This document shows, in pieces, positions 35,851 through 45,104 of a stretch of DNA of 64,000 bases. The DNA lies in NCBI GenBank assembly GCA_900142905.1, contig FSRV01000003.1:740683-804682 (forward strand). The letters are read 5' to 3'. The DNA comes from Burkholderia sp. GAS332 (GTDB taxonomy: Bacteria > Pseudomonadota > Gammaproteobacteria > Burkholderiales > Burkholderiaceae). The position numbers and the translations under genes are program-made. Under the pieces are notes generated by a model, which ran no database searches, was not told the DNA's origin, and worked only from the letters and a program-made list of their open reading frames with translations. Each line of letters begins with the position of its first letter. Positions within the stretch are counted from its first letter, which is position 1.

Positions 35851-37206
35851 TTACGTGAGGCGCGGGCGGAGGAAACGGCCGTGGCCCTTTTCGTTGACGA
35901 TGTGTCCATCAACGTAGACCTGCTGGCCGCGGCACCAGGTGGCCGCCACACGCACGGTGAACCTGCGGCCTTCGAAGGAGCTCCACTTCACCGCCGACAG
36001 ACTGTCGGCCGGATCGAACGCGTAGTGCTCGGGTTTAAGGATCACGATATCGGCGTCCTGGCCGACAGCCAGCGAACCTTTGCGATCATCCAGCAGAAAG
36101 TGGCGGGCCGGATTGCGGCAAAGCTGTTCGACTACCATGGTGGGCGCAATGCCGTGTTCCTCGCAGCCGGTCCAGAACGCTGGCAGCAAGGTTTCCAGGC
36201 CAGGGCCGCCCGAGGCATTCTTGAAGATGTCAGGGTGCTCTTTGCGTTCAAGTCCCCAACTGACGTGGTCCGACGAGACAAAGGTGCATTCGCCGCGGGC
36301 GATGTGCGTCCACAACAGATCGACTTCGGCCTTGGGCCGGATCGGCGGATAGTGCTTGGTCTTGGCGCCAAATCGTCGCGTATGCTCTTCGTGATTGAGC
36401 ATCAGGTACTGCACGCAGGTTTCGATGCTGGCCCTGTGCCCGACGCGGCGGTACATGTTGCACAGATCAAAGCCGCGCGAGGTCGAGACGTGCACGGCAT
36501 GCGCGCGGGCACCGGTCTCGGCGCCGATCTCGTAGATGATGCCGGTCGCCAGGTTCTCGATCAGGGGCGTGTGCGCCCTCTGGAATGCATCCCACCCCGT
36601 ATCACCGACCTCGACCTGGCTGGCGATGTTTTTGCGCGTGAGTTCTTGCATCTGGTTGTGAACGGCGCATGCGAGCCCCGATGGAGCTATCAGCCGAAAG
36701 GCCTCGTAAAGCTCGTCCTCAGCAACGCGGGGAAACCGTCCTGGTGTGGCTTCGAAGGTAGAGAACTTGAAAGCGCAGACACCGCCATCGATGAGGCCGG
36801 CGGCGGCCCGAAGACCATGGATTTCGTTTAACGTGCCAAATAGAGCCACGTCCACGTGGCAGTCGCGCTCGACCTCAGCAATCTTGGCATCGAGTGTGGC
36901 ACGCGACGCCACAGGTTCAGGATCGTCGTAAGGCATGTCGACCATGACGGTCACGCCACCGGCGGCCGCCGCGCGCGAAGCCCAGCCCAGCCCCTCCTGC
37001 CCGCACTGGCTGCCTGAGTGAACCTGGCCGTCGACGACACCGGGAAGAATCCACTGTCCGCGCGCATCTACGGTGTCGCGTGCGCCCGGCGCGGCACCCT
37101 CGCCGCGCGCCACCACCTTGCCGTCTCGAACGGCAAGCCAGCCGCTTTCGACCACCCCGTGGGCCTCCACGATATTGCCGCGAACTACCAAATCGAAATC
37201 GCTCAT
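35851..37206 (-). CDS. Cyclic amidohydrolase (hydantoinase/allantoinase/dihydroorotase-like) with altered metal motif
   Basis: Amidohydrolase-superfamily protein of 451 residues. Seen: DGQVHSGSQ at residues 59-67 where family members normally have DxHxH, so the first metal His is Gln61 while His63 remains. Other ligands are present: a candidate carboxylated Lys in CAFKFSTFE, His in CAVHNQMQE, His in AHAVHVSTSRG and Asp in SSDHVSWGLE. AAGGVTVMVDMPYDDPEPV marks the allantoinase/hydantoinase branch. The gene precedes a carbamoylase, fitting a two-step cyclic ureide pathway. The single His suggests a mononuclear site or unusual substrate. Confidence 0.82.
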   Translation of the reverse strand: MSDFDLVVRGNIVEAHGVVESGWLAVRDGKVVARGEGAAPGARDTVDARGQWILPGVVDGQVHSGSQCGQEGLGWASRAAAAGGVTVMVDMPYDDPEPVASRATLDAKIAEVERDCHVDVALFGTLNEIHGLRAAAGLIDGGVCAFKFSTFEATPGRFPRVAEDELYEAFRLIAPSGLACAVHNQMQELTRKNIASQVEVGDTGWDAFQRAHTPLIENLATGIIYEIGAETGARAHAVHVSTSRGFDLCNMYRRVGHRASIETCVQYLMLNHEEHTRRFGAKTKHYPPIRPKAEVDLLWTHIARGECTFVSSDHVSWGLERKEHPDIFKNASGGPGLETLLPAFWTGCEEHGIAPTMVVEQLCRNPARHFLLDDRKGSLAVGQDADIVILKPEHYAFDPADSLSAVKWSSFEGRRFTVRVAATWCRGQQVYVDGHIVNEKGHGRFLRPRLT

Positions 37207-37436
37207 GATTTTCCCACCTGATCCGATCGTTAACCTGGCCGCTAGTGTATTAAGCGACGTGTCAGAACGTCCTATACCAATATGTGCGTAGCGATTAATC
37301 GAGTGTTATGGATTGTCGGAACGATGGTCGACCCGACGGCGGTGGCTGCTCCCCTGCTGCGGAACGCCGCGACCCGCATTCCAGGCGAGGCATTGCAGAT
37401 CAGCGCGCGGCGATTCGGGGATAGGGGACTACGGCC

Positions 37437-38321
37437 TCAGGAGCGCAGTGACTCCAGAACGGAAATGAATTCCACCGCCAGCCGGGATAACGGCTGGAAC
37501 TGAATGCTGAAAACGTCGATGGGTGCGTTGATCTCCGGTGCAATCGGTTTCGTCACGATATTGGACCAGATCGGCCCCTGCATCGTAATTTCATCCACCA
37601 GGGCGACGCCAATCCCCGCTTGCACCATTGCGCAGGCCACATGAGCTTGCGTGACTTCAACACGAGGGAGCGGTTGGCCTGCATCGTTGCCGAATAACTG
37701 TTGGACCAGTTGGCCAAATGGAATGTCGCTGTTGTATCCAACCAGCGGCTCGTCGATCAGGTCGCGCGTCGTAATTTCATCTCGCGCTGTCAAGGCGTGG
37801 CCGGCGGGAAGCGCAGCGACGATACGATTCCTGTACAGCGGCCGGATTTCAAGGCTGGGGTGAGCAACCGGCATATACGCGATGCCCAGTTCCACCTGAT
37901 GCGTCAGCAAGCCTTTGAGGAGGGCTCCTGGTATCAGAGTGTGTAGAGCGATCCTGATATCAGGGTAGCGCTGACAGAAAATGGCAATGGCGCGCGGCAT
38001 CAACGACTGTCCGATGTTCGGACTGCACGCCACGCGCAGCTGTCCGATGCGATTCTCGACCAGATTCTCAGCTACATCGTTGACCCGTTGCACGCTCTCA
38101 TACAGCGAACTGACTTCCTCGAACAGCCGCTGAGCCTCGGGTGTTGGATAAAGGCGGCCCTTGATGCGCTCGAACAGCAGAAAGCCGAGGCGCTGCTCCG
38201 TATACGAGATCAAGCGACTTACCGCTGGCTGGGACACCAACAGCAACCTTGATGCTCCGCTGATGGAGCCGCTGAGCATGATGGCCCGAAAGACTTCGAT
38301 CTGGCGAAGGTTGATCTTCAT
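37437..38321 (-). CDS. LysR-family transcriptional regulator
   Basis: LysR regulator of 294 residues. HTH: GSISGASRLLLVSQPAVSRL; effector domain from about residue 90 (GQLRVACSPNIGQSLMPRAI). It is divergent from ubiD with a perfect T-N11-A dyad 10 bp from its start, so control of the ubiD-ubiX-carrier unit is the best inference. It also lies upstream of the hydantoinase gene in the same direction, so a role there is possible. Confidence 0.9.
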   Translation of the reverse strand: MKINLRQIEVFRAIMLSGSISGASRLLLVSQPAVSRLISYTEQRLGFLLFERIKGRLYPTPEAQRLFEEVSSLYESVQRVNDVAENLVENRIGQLRVACSPNIGQSLMPRAIAIFCQRYPDIRIALHTLIPGALLKGLLTHQVELGIAYMPVAHPSLEIRPLYRNRIVAALPAGHALTARDEITTRDLIDEPLVGYNSDIPFGQLVQQLFGNDAGQPLPRVEVTQAHVACAMVQAGIGVALVDEITMQGPIWSNIVTKPIAPEINAPIDVFSIQFQPLSRLAVEFISVLESLRS

Positions 38322-38330
38322 AACATGATG

Positions 38331-38343
38331 TTAATTGGGTCGA
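38331..38343. promoter_or_regulatory. Candidate LysR-binding dyad (T-N11-A)
   Basis: TAACATGATGTTA is a perfect 13-bp palindrome around one central base and matches the LysR T-N11-A consensus. It lies between the divergent lysR and ubiD genes, 10 bp from the lysR start, where it could give autoregulation and activation of ubiD. Confidence 0.6.
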
Positions 38344-38542
38344 ACAGATAAGCATAAGACATTTTACCTCCAGGCGGTCTACACTTTCTCTGACTCGATC
38401 GGCATGGCCGCAATTCAGGCCTGGGAGAATGAGCGTCCTTGCTCTGGAGACCGGCAGGCGTCATTGCCGCCGCGTGCGGGACAGCATGGCGCTCCAGGCC
38501 AGGTGGCGCGGCCGCTACTCACATATCCGAAAAGAAACGACC

Positions 38543-39979
38543 ATGAGCTTCAGAGCAAACACGTCTGGATTGGCAGCGCGGGATTCCCGGTGCCAGTCGA
38601 TGCGCAACTTAGTCGATGAGTTGCAACAAAGCGGACAACTTCTGCACGTCGCCGCTCCGGTCGATACCCGATACGAGATGTCGGCGTATCTGGCGCAACT
38701 GTCCAGCGGCCCGGCTGTGCAGTTCGATGCAGTCGAGGGACACGCGTTGGCCGCTGTCGGCAATTTGCTCAATTCGCTTCCTCGCATTGCGCACGGCCTG
38801 GGCACGACGCAGGCCGCCATGCAACAGCGCATTATCGATGCGATCGATCAGGGCGTTGCCCCGATCCGGCTAACTGACGGGCCCTGCCAGCAGACGGTGA
38901 TCGGCTCACCGGACCTGCAGAAGGAACTGCCCGCGCCACTGTTTTTCCCGAAGGAAACCGGCCCTTACATTACCGCGGGTGTGATCTTTGCGCGTGACAG
39001 CGCGACCGGAAGAGGAAACGTGTCCTTTGCGCGGATCAAGATGCTGCAAGAAAATTTCGGCATGGTCGGCATTGCACCGAATCATCACCTGGCCGTCATG
39101 GCGCGTGCGGCGAGGGAGCGGGGTGAAAAGCTGCAGATTGCGGTCACCATTGGCAACCATCCGGCAATCCTGATCGCCGCGGCGCTCTATCTGCGCCTGG
39201 GCGACGACGAACTGGAAGCCGCAGGTGCGCTGTTGGGCGCGCCCGTGCAAACCGTGGCTTGTCGAACGATCGATCTGGATGTGCCGGCGCATTGCGAAAT
39301 CGTGCTGGAAGGTACGCTCGACATCGATGTCCATCACGAGGAAGGACTGGTGTCGGAGTATCACGGCATGTATGAGCCCTATGGCAGTGGCCCTGTTGCG
39401 GAGTTCCATTGCCTGACACGGCGCGATGATGCTCTGTTTCAGATAATCCAGCCTGGCTACTATCCCGAACATACGCTCATCGGCGGAGTGGCGATCGCCG
39501 CCGGACTGGCGAGAACCCTCCGTGCTGCAGCGGTCCCGGTGCGCGAAGTGGCGGTCGCACATGGGGGCTGTGGCCGCCTGAACGCGGTCGTCAGTCTGCA
39601 CGCCCACCGCGCTGGCGAAGCAAGGAAAGTCATGTTCGCCCTGTGGGGCAACGTCAACCTGATCAAGAATGTGACTGTCGTCGATGACGATGTCGATCCG
39701 TGGGACGCAACCCAGGTCGAATGGGCAGTCGCCACGCGCATGCGTCCCGACCGCGATTTACTGATCGCACCAGGTGCCCGCACCGACCGGTCTGAGCCCA
39801 TCAAGCAGAATGGCCTCGCCAGCAAGATGGGGATGGACGCGACTCGCAAGGATGCCGATCGCCCTGACTGGGATCGGGCCGTTCCTCCGCCCGACATGAT
39901 GGAGAAGGTTCGCGCGAAACTCGCGGGTGCAGGCGATCTCGATGTCGCGGACAACGGCAGGGGGCTAGATGGGCGATAG
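38543..39979 (+). CDS. ubiD: UbiD-family decarboxylase
   Basis: Prenylated-FMN-dependent decarboxylase, 478 residues, acting on aromatic or alpha,beta-unsaturated acids. Seen: MRNLVDELQQSGQLLHVAAP at the N-terminus, FPKETGPYITAGVIFARDS, ENFGMVGIAPNHHLAVMARA and VTVVDDDVDPWDATQVEWAV, all family blocks. ATG 38543 is used; ATG 38599 at MRNLVDELQ is also plausible. It overlaps by 11 bases the gene for its cofactor-making partner UbiX and is followed by an MHS carrier, so it probably serves catabolism of an imported acid, not ubiquinone synthesis. Confidence 0.9.
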   Translation: MSFRANTSGLAARDSRCQSMRNLVDELQQSGQLLHVAAPVDTRYEMSAYLAQLSSGPAVQFDAVEGHALAAVGNLLNSLPRIAHGLGTTQAAMQQRIIDAIDQGVAPIRLTDGPCQQTVIGSPDLQKELPAPLFFPKETGPYITAGVIFARDSATGRGNVSFARIKMLQENFGMVGIAPNHHLAVMARAARERGEKLQIAVTIGNHPAILIAAALYLRLGDDELEAAGALLGAPVQTVACRTIDLDVPAHCEIVLEGTLDIDVHHEEGLVSEYHGMYEPYGSGPVAEFHCLTRRDDALFQIIQPGYYPEHTLIGGVAIAAGLARTLRAAAVPVREVAVAHGGCGRLNAVVSLHAHRAGEARKVMFALWGNVNLIKNVTVVDDDVDPWDATQVEWAVATRMRPDRDLLIAPGARTDRSEPIKQNGLASKMGMDATRKDADRPDWDRAVPPPDMMEKVRAKLAGAGDLDVADNGRGLDGR

Positions 39980-40586
39980 TACCGGCTCCGCTCGACAGCA
40001 ACCCCGTCGCATCATCGTCGGAATGAGCGGGGCGTCCGGAGCGATATATGGCATTCGACTGTTAACGCTCTTGCGCAGTGTCGGTGTCGAGTCGCATCTG
40101 GTCGTCAGCCGGTCCGCTCAGGTCACGCTGGCTTGCGAAACAGATTTGCGACTGGCCGACCTGCAGACGCTGGCTGACGTTACCTATGCCAATGGCGATA
40201 TCGGCGCCGCTATCTCCAGTGGTTCGTTCCGCGGAGATGGAATGGTGATCGCGCCGTGCTCGATCAAGACGCTGTCAGAAGTTGCCGGCGGTTGCACAAC
40301 GTCGCTACTGTCTCGTGCCGCTGACGTCATTCTGAAGGAACGTCGTAGGCTGGTACTGATGGTACGGGAAACGCCACTCCATGCAGGCCACATCCGCAGT
40401 ATGGCCGCGGTCACTGAAAGCGGGGGAATCATCTATCCGCCTGTACCGGCTTTTTACGCCAAGCCGGCCTCACTGGAAGAGATGGTCGATTACACACTGG
40501 GCCGTGTCTTGGACCTGTTCGACCTCCACGTGCCAATAACCGGGCGATGGACCGGTGCAGGCAATGCGGTTGCCACGACAGCGTGA
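39969..40586 (+). CDS. ubiX: UbiX-family flavin prenyltransferase
   Basis: Makes prenylated FMN for UbiD, 205 residues. Seen: VGMSGASGAIYGIRLLTLL binding flavin phosphate, SSGSFRGDGMVIAPCSIKTL, and LVLMVRETPLHAGHIRSM, which are the FMN/dimethylallyl-phosphate site blocks. Its start overlaps ubiD, so the two are translated together. Confidence 0.92.
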   Translation: MGDSTGSARQQPRRIIVGMSGASGAIYGIRLLTLLRSVGVESHLVVSRSAQVTLACETDLRLADLQTLADVTYANGDIGAAISSGSFRGDGMVIAPCSIKTLSEVAGGCTTSLLSRAADVILKERRRLVLMVRETPLHAGHIRSMAAVTESGGIIYPPVPAFYAKPASLEEMVDYTLGRVLDLFDLHVPITGRWTGAGNAVATTA

Positions 40587-40840
40587 CTTCCAAGGTCTGA
40601 ATTTTTCCAGCGTTGATCGACAGGGTAGTCATCCTACGCGCTTAGGTATCCTATCGATTAGCAGTCGATCTGATCGGAATTCTTTGTGAAGACAAGTAAG
40701 CTTTGTGACAGGCGAGAACGCAGCGACCGCATACAGTTGCCCGGCATCAATCCGCCGACGCGGAGATCGCCCGGCAGAACGGATATCTGATTTACAACAT
40801 GCAAAAATCAACCGACGCGACGATCGTCAGGAGTTTCGAC

Positions 40841-42190
40841 ATGAAAGAGGTTGTACTTGATCCAGAGGGCGGGGACGGTAGTATTCCGGTGGATTACGAG
40901 GCCCCCCGCACCCCAAATGAGGTAAAGGCCGGACGGCGTGCCATCATTGCCGCGTCAGCCGGCAACGCGCTGGAATGGTATGACTTTACGGTCTACGCAC
41001 TATTTGCCGTCTATATCGGGCAAAACTTCTTTCATAACAACAACCCGACGGTCCAGTTGATGGGTTCCTTCCTCGCCTTTGGCCTGGGTTATGTTGCGCG
41101 TCCGCTTGGCGCGTTGCTGCTAGGCTCCTACGGCGATCGAAAAGGCCGGAAGGCTGCGTTGACATTGACGATCATACTGATGGCTTCAGGCACCTTGCTG
41201 ATCGCGGTGGCGCCGCCTTATGCGGCCATCGGAATTGGCGCGCCGCTCCTGATCGTATGCGGTCGCGTGCTGCAAGGCTTCTCTGCCGGTGGTGAGGTGG
41301 GCGGGGCGACCGCCTTCCTCGTCGAGCACGCGCCAGCAGGTCAGAAAGGCCAGTACGCTTCCTGGTTGCAGGCAAGCATGGGTATCTGCAACATACTCGG
41401 TGCGCTGGTGGCCACCATGGTAACGACAGTCTTCACGCAGAATCAGATTAACGAGTGGGCATGGAGAATCCCGTTTGTTATTGGACTTGCGATCGCTCCC
41501 ATCGGGATCTGGATGCGCACGACGCTTGATGAAACGCCGCAATTCAGACTGGAAGAAGAGCGTCTGAGGCGCCAGGGTGTGACGAAGAGAACCCCCTTGC
41601 TGCAAGTGATCCACGATTACCCGAAGCAGTTGCTCGCGGGCTTTGGTCTGTCGATTCTGTGGGCTGCTGGCCCATACGCATTGGTCATCTTCATGCCGGT
41701 CTACGTGCAAAAATCGCTTGGGTTTGCGGGTTCACAGGCATTCCTCGCCGCATTTATTGGCAATATCTTTCTGACTGCGGGTTGTGTCTTTTCCGGCACG
41801 CTTTCGGACAGGTTTGGTCGTCTTAGAGTGATGCGTTGCGGTGCCATTGCGCTATTGGTTGGTGTCTATCCGCTGATGATGTGGTTAAAAGCCTCACATA
41901 CCACGACAACATTGGTCATTGTTCAGTCGGCATTTTGCACAATGATTTCGCTGTTCGTCGGAGTCGCTCCTGCCGCTCTGTCGGAGATGTTCCCGACCGC
42001 AGTCCGTTCATCAGGCATGTCGCTTTCCTACAATACGGCCGTTACGCTCCTGGGTGGTTTCGCGCCGGCCATTCTCACCTGGATCACCTACACCACAGGC
42101 GTGGCATTTGCTCCAGCTCTTTATGTGATGGGCGCGGCCATTATGACCCTCGTCGCGATTGCATTTCTGCCAGTGGCAAGTGAGCGCTGA
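40841..42190 (+). CDS. MFS transporter, metabolite:H+ symporter (MHS) family
   Basis: Twelve-helix proton symporter, 449 residues. Seen: AASAGNALEWYDFTVYALFA at helix 1, the MHS/MFS loop LGSYGDRKGRKAALTLTIIL, GRVLQGFSAGGEVGGATAFL on helix 4 and the second-half loop GTLSDRFGRLRVMRCG. ATG 40841 is chosen because CAGGAG lies 7 bases upstream; the in-frame ATG 40799 has no site. It follows ubiX and probably imports the acid decarboxylated by UbiD. Confidence 0.9.
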   Translation: MKEVVLDPEGGDGSIPVDYEAPRTPNEVKAGRRAIIAASAGNALEWYDFTVYALFAVYIGQNFFHNNNPTVQLMGSFLAFGLGYVARPLGALLLGSYGDRKGRKAALTLTIILMASGTLLIAVAPPYAAIGIGAPLLIVCGRVLQGFSAGGEVGGATAFLVEHAPAGQKGQYASWLQASMGICNILGALVATMVTTVFTQNQINEWAWRIPFVIGLAIAPIGIWMRTTLDETPQFRLEEERLRRQGVTKRTPLLQVIHDYPKQLLAGFGLSILWAAGPYALVIFMPVYVQKSLGFAGSQAFLAAFIGNIFLTAGCVFSGTLSDRFGRLRVMRCGAIALLVGVYPLMMWLKASHTTTTLVIVQSAFCTMISLFVGVAPAALSEMFPTAVRSSGMSLSYNTAVTLLGGFAPAILTWITYTTGVAFAPALYVMGAAIMTLVAIAFLPVASER

Positions 42191-42269
42191 AGGATGTGGG
42201 ATCCAGGCTCGCCCACGGACTGCCCGATCGAGGGCACTAGCAGGTTGCTGAGCTTGGGCGAAACGATTG

Positions 42270-43106
42270 GGCTGTGGTGCAAATTACAGGCGCGCGCGCG
42301 AAACGGCGTGTTCACCATTGCATTATCGTGCTGAAAGGACCGCCTTCCAAACAGCGGGCGCAGTGGTATCTTTGAGGCGCAACCGTGCGAGGTTGAACTG
42401 ACCTTTGCGAATGCGATGCATCAACTCGACGCCCGATATCGTAATGGCCGCATTCCTGAAGCGTTTGAAACCGAGCATTGCATTGACCCTGGACTTGATG
42501 TTGCGATGATCCTGCTCGATCAAATTGTTCAAATACTTCGACGATCGCAACGTTGTGTCCGCGGGCAGAAACTGGTCCACCTTCATTTCGCGCACCGCGC
42601 GGTGAGACGCCGCATAACCGTCCAGCGTGATTGTCTTCGGAGCGAGCCCTTGACTCCTGATCGTTTTTGCGAAGAAAGCCTTGGCCGCAGTGACATCGCG
42701 CCTGGGGCTGAGCCGGAAGTCGACCGTCTTTCCTGCGCGGTCAACTGCACGGTAAAGATAGGCCCATTTGCCGCGGAGTTTCACATACGTCTCGTCGACT
42801 CTCCACGCACGACCAGCGGATTTCGCAAACCGATCCCAGCGCTTGAGAAACTCCGGCGTGAAGCGTTTGACCCAGCGCATGATTGTAGTGTGTGCCAGCG
42901 ACAGCCCGCGTTCGGCCATTCTTTCAACGAGGTCTCGAAAGCTGAGCTTGTAACGCAGAGACCAACGCACACAAAGGACTATGACTTCGCGGTCAAAGTG
43001 GCGGCCGTTAAACAGCCTGTCGATGTCTACCAGCTTGCTCATAGCCTTCTCGCGCTCGTCAAAACCCAACCTTAACCTACCAGCTGCTCCGATTTGCACC
43101 GGAGCC
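42270..43106 (-). mobile_element. IS6-family insertion sequence (copy 1)
   Basis: 837 bp with terminal inverted repeats GGCTGTGGTGCAAAT (left) and GGCTCCGGTGCAAAT (right, reverse-complemented), 13 of 15 identical. It carries one transposase. Expected 8-bp duplications are absent (AACGATTG left, GTATCGAG right), and the right flank begins inside a truncated SDR gene, so an IS6-mediated deletion or cointegrate event is likely. Confidence 0.85.
42323..43042 (-). CDS. IS6-family transposase
   Basis: DDE transposase of 239 residues. Seen: FDREVIVLCVRWSLRYKLSF at the N-terminus, WRVDETYVKLRGKWAYLYRA with the first Asp, TITLDGYAASHRAV with the second Asp and NLIEQDHRNIKSRVNAMLGF with the Glu. The start at 43042 (MSKLVDIDRLF) is used; the longer open frame reaches outside the element into the flanking SDR remnant. 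Appears intact. Confidence 0.92.
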   Translation of the reverse strand: MSKLVDIDRLFNGRHFDREVIVLCVRWSLRYKLSFRDLVERMAERGLSLAHTTIMRWVKRFTPEFLKRWDRFAKSAGRAWRVDETYVKLRGKWAYLYRAVDRAGKTVDFRLSPRRDVTAAKAFFAKTIRSQGLAPKTITLDGYAASHRAVREMKVDQFLPADTTLRSSKYLNNLIEQDHRNIKSRVNAMLGFKRFRNAAITISGVELMHRIRKGQFNLARLRLKDTTAPAVWKAVLSAR

Positions 43107-43672
43107 GTATCGAGAAGGTAGCGGCGCAACTGATCGCGGACTATCCTGACCTCAACGTGCTGATCAACAACGCAGGGATCATGCAGCCTGACCAGGCGGG
43201 CGGCCACATCGACGACGCGTTGATGGTGTCCACCATCACGACCAACCTGATGGGGCCGAGCCGCATGACGTCGGCGCTGATCGATCATCTGAAGACCCGG
43301 AACGACGCGGTTGTCGCCTATACCAGTTCGGTCCACGCTTTTGTGCCGCTGGCTGCGACGGCGGTGTATTCGTCGACCAAGGCGGCATTGCATTCGTACG
43401 TCCTGTCGCAACGCTTCATGCTGCGGGACACGAAGATTCGCGTACTCGAGATCGCCCCGCCCTGGGTGCGCACGGACCTCATGAACAGCCGCGAGGCCGA
43501 ACAGCCGATGCCGCTTGACGCGTTCATCGACGAAACGATCGCTGTCCTCGGAAGCAACGCAGATGAGATTCTGGTCGAAGGCGCGAAGCTGTTCCGCGGC
43601 AACCCGGGGCCCGGTGAACACGACCTGGTCAACGGCTTCAATGCACAGATGGCGGAAGTGTTTGGGGGATGA
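43107..43672 (+). pseudogene. SDR-family oxidoreductase, N-terminus removed by IS6
   Basis: Coding sequence begins exactly at the IS6 right end and reads VAAQLIADYPDLNVLINNAG. It retains NNAG, the Ser and YSSTK catalytic residues and a full C-terminus (LVNGFNAQMAEVFGG) but has lost the TGxxxGIG cofactor-binding start. It resembles DltE-like SDRs. It lies convergent to a LysR remnant that probably controlled it. Confidence 0.8.
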
Positions 43673-43767
43673 TTCGCTGCCTGTCGGATACGTGACGCAG
43701 GCAACCTCTGAGCAGAACGGGTCGCTCGTGATGGAAGCGTTCGACATCCCTGTCCCACGAGCGGAGA

Positions 43768-43965
43768 CTACGTCGATGCCGAGCGCTTCTCGTATGTGAC
43801 CCGGATGGTCTGTTGTCGCGTCACGCCCAGTTCGGCCTCAATGGATTGAATGCTGCGGGACAACGCTGGCTGACTCAGATTGACGTCGGTACTGGCACGA
43901 CTGAATGTCAGATTCTGTGCCAAGCCCAAGGCGTGACGAAGTTTACGGGTAACTGGCAACGACAT
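43768..43965 (-). pseudogene. LysR-family regulator N-terminal remnant
   Basis: MSLPVTRKLRHALGLAQNLT is followed by a LysR helix-turn-helix (VNLSQPALSRSIQSIEAELG), then similarity ends after ELGVT and the frame stops 13 codons later. The effector domain is absent. Confidence 0.65.
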
Positions 43966-44000
43966 CCATCTTGCGGCAGTCTCGTTTCGCTACGGTAAGT

Positions 44001-44930
44001 TTACCGTGGCGACCCGCGAAGCATATTGGGGGAGATTTGCGCGCGCTGCACGACCTCCATGATGCAGCGGATGAACTGCTCGGAGGCGCGAGTCAGGATC
44101 GCGCCTTCGCGCTGCAGAAGCTGCAATTTAAGCGGCGGATGCGAGCGGACGAAATCGAGCGTGACGAATTGCCCAGCGATGTTAATCGCACCGAGCGCAT
44201 GCGCCGACCATGCGCTGACCACCGCATCGAAGGTGACCGCGAGGTTGTAGAGAAGCGCCTGCGATGTGCAGCGCGTCATTCTTGGGGGCGGCAAACCGTG
44301 CTGGCGGAACAGGTCCGCAATGTAGGCCGGATAGATTTCGGTCGTGTCGACGTGCAGCCATTCTGCATCGGCGAGGTCCACAATCCGCGTCGCCTTGGCG
44401 AGCTCACCGTCGCGCCGCACCGCGAACGCGGCCGGAAACGATAGCAGATCGACGCAGTGAATCGATGCATCGAGGAACGGCTCGCTCGGCGACGCCAGCG
44501 CGAAATCCAGCGTGCCCTTGCGCAGATTGTCGAGCAATCTGGCGGTGGGGTGCTCGAGAAACTCGACCTTAACCTTCGGCGCTTCAAGGCGGAACTGCGC
44601 ATACGCAGGTGGCAGCACGGTGAGCGCGGCGAGCGGCATCAGGCCGACTGCAATCCTGCCTTCCTGCGCGCCTCGGTCCTGCGCCATCTGCTCTTCAGCG
44701 CGCGCCAGCTCGGAGACGATGAGCCGCGCACGGCCCAGCAACGAGCGACCGCTCGCAGTCAGGGTCACGCCATTGTTGGTGCGCCCGAGCAGCTCGACAC
44801 CAATGTCTGCTTCGAGTTCGCGGATGGCCTTGGTGATCGCCGGCTGGCTGACGAACAACACCTTCGCCGCACCGTTGATGCTGCCGTGATCGGCGACGGC
44901 GACGAGGGCGCGGAGTTGATGCAGCTTCAT
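44001..44930 (-). CDS. LysR-family transcriptional regulator
   Basis: LysR regulator of 309 residues. HTH: GSINGAAKVLFVSQPAITKA; effector domain from about residue 90 (RIAVGLMPLAALTVLPPAYA). ATG 44930 starts MKLHQLRALV; a GTG two codons upstream is also in frame. It is divergent from the M20 hydrolase at 45105 and paralogous to the LysR at 26170-27123, which is likewise divergent from an M20 gene. Confidence 0.9.
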   Translation of the reverse strand: MKLHQLRALVAVADHGSINGAAKVLFVSQPAITKAIRELEADIGVELLGRTNNGVTLTASGRSLLGRARLIVSELARAEEQMAQDRGAQEGRIAVGLMPLAALTVLPPAYAQFRLEAPKVKVEFLEHPTARLLDNLRKGTLDFALASPSEPFLDASIHCVDLLSFPAAFAVRRDGELAKATRIVDLADAEWLHVDTTEIYPAYIADLFRQHGLPPPRMTRCTSQALLYNLAVTFDAVVSAWSAHALGAINIAGQFVTLDFVRSHPPLKLQLLQREGAILTRASEQFIRCIMEVVQRAQISPNMLRGSPR

Positions 44931-44979
44931 CGACACAGTGACAACTCCAGGGTAAACGAATATGACCAGCAGTTATTGG

Positions 44980-44993
44980 GATAAAACTTTATC
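44980..44993. promoter_or_regulatory. Candidate operator in the lysR/M20 intergenic region
   Basis: GATAAAACTTTATC is a 14-bp dyad with 6-bp arms and an AC centre. It lies near the middle of the 174-bp gap between the divergent genes. Confidence 0.4.
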
Positions 44994-45104
44994 ACTATTT
45001 TGTCCCCGATTCGGCCCATAGACTGCATCTCGTCGAATCGCACTGGAAGCCTGACGGGCAGTGTTTTCTGGGATCGCGATCGATGACTTTTGCTGGAGAA
45101 CACG

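Noticed and set aside
42323..43747. A 474-codon frame covering the IS6 transposase and beyond
   Set aside because: The N-terminal 235 codons are antisense to the truncated SDR gene; the transposase starts at 43042 inside the IS ends.
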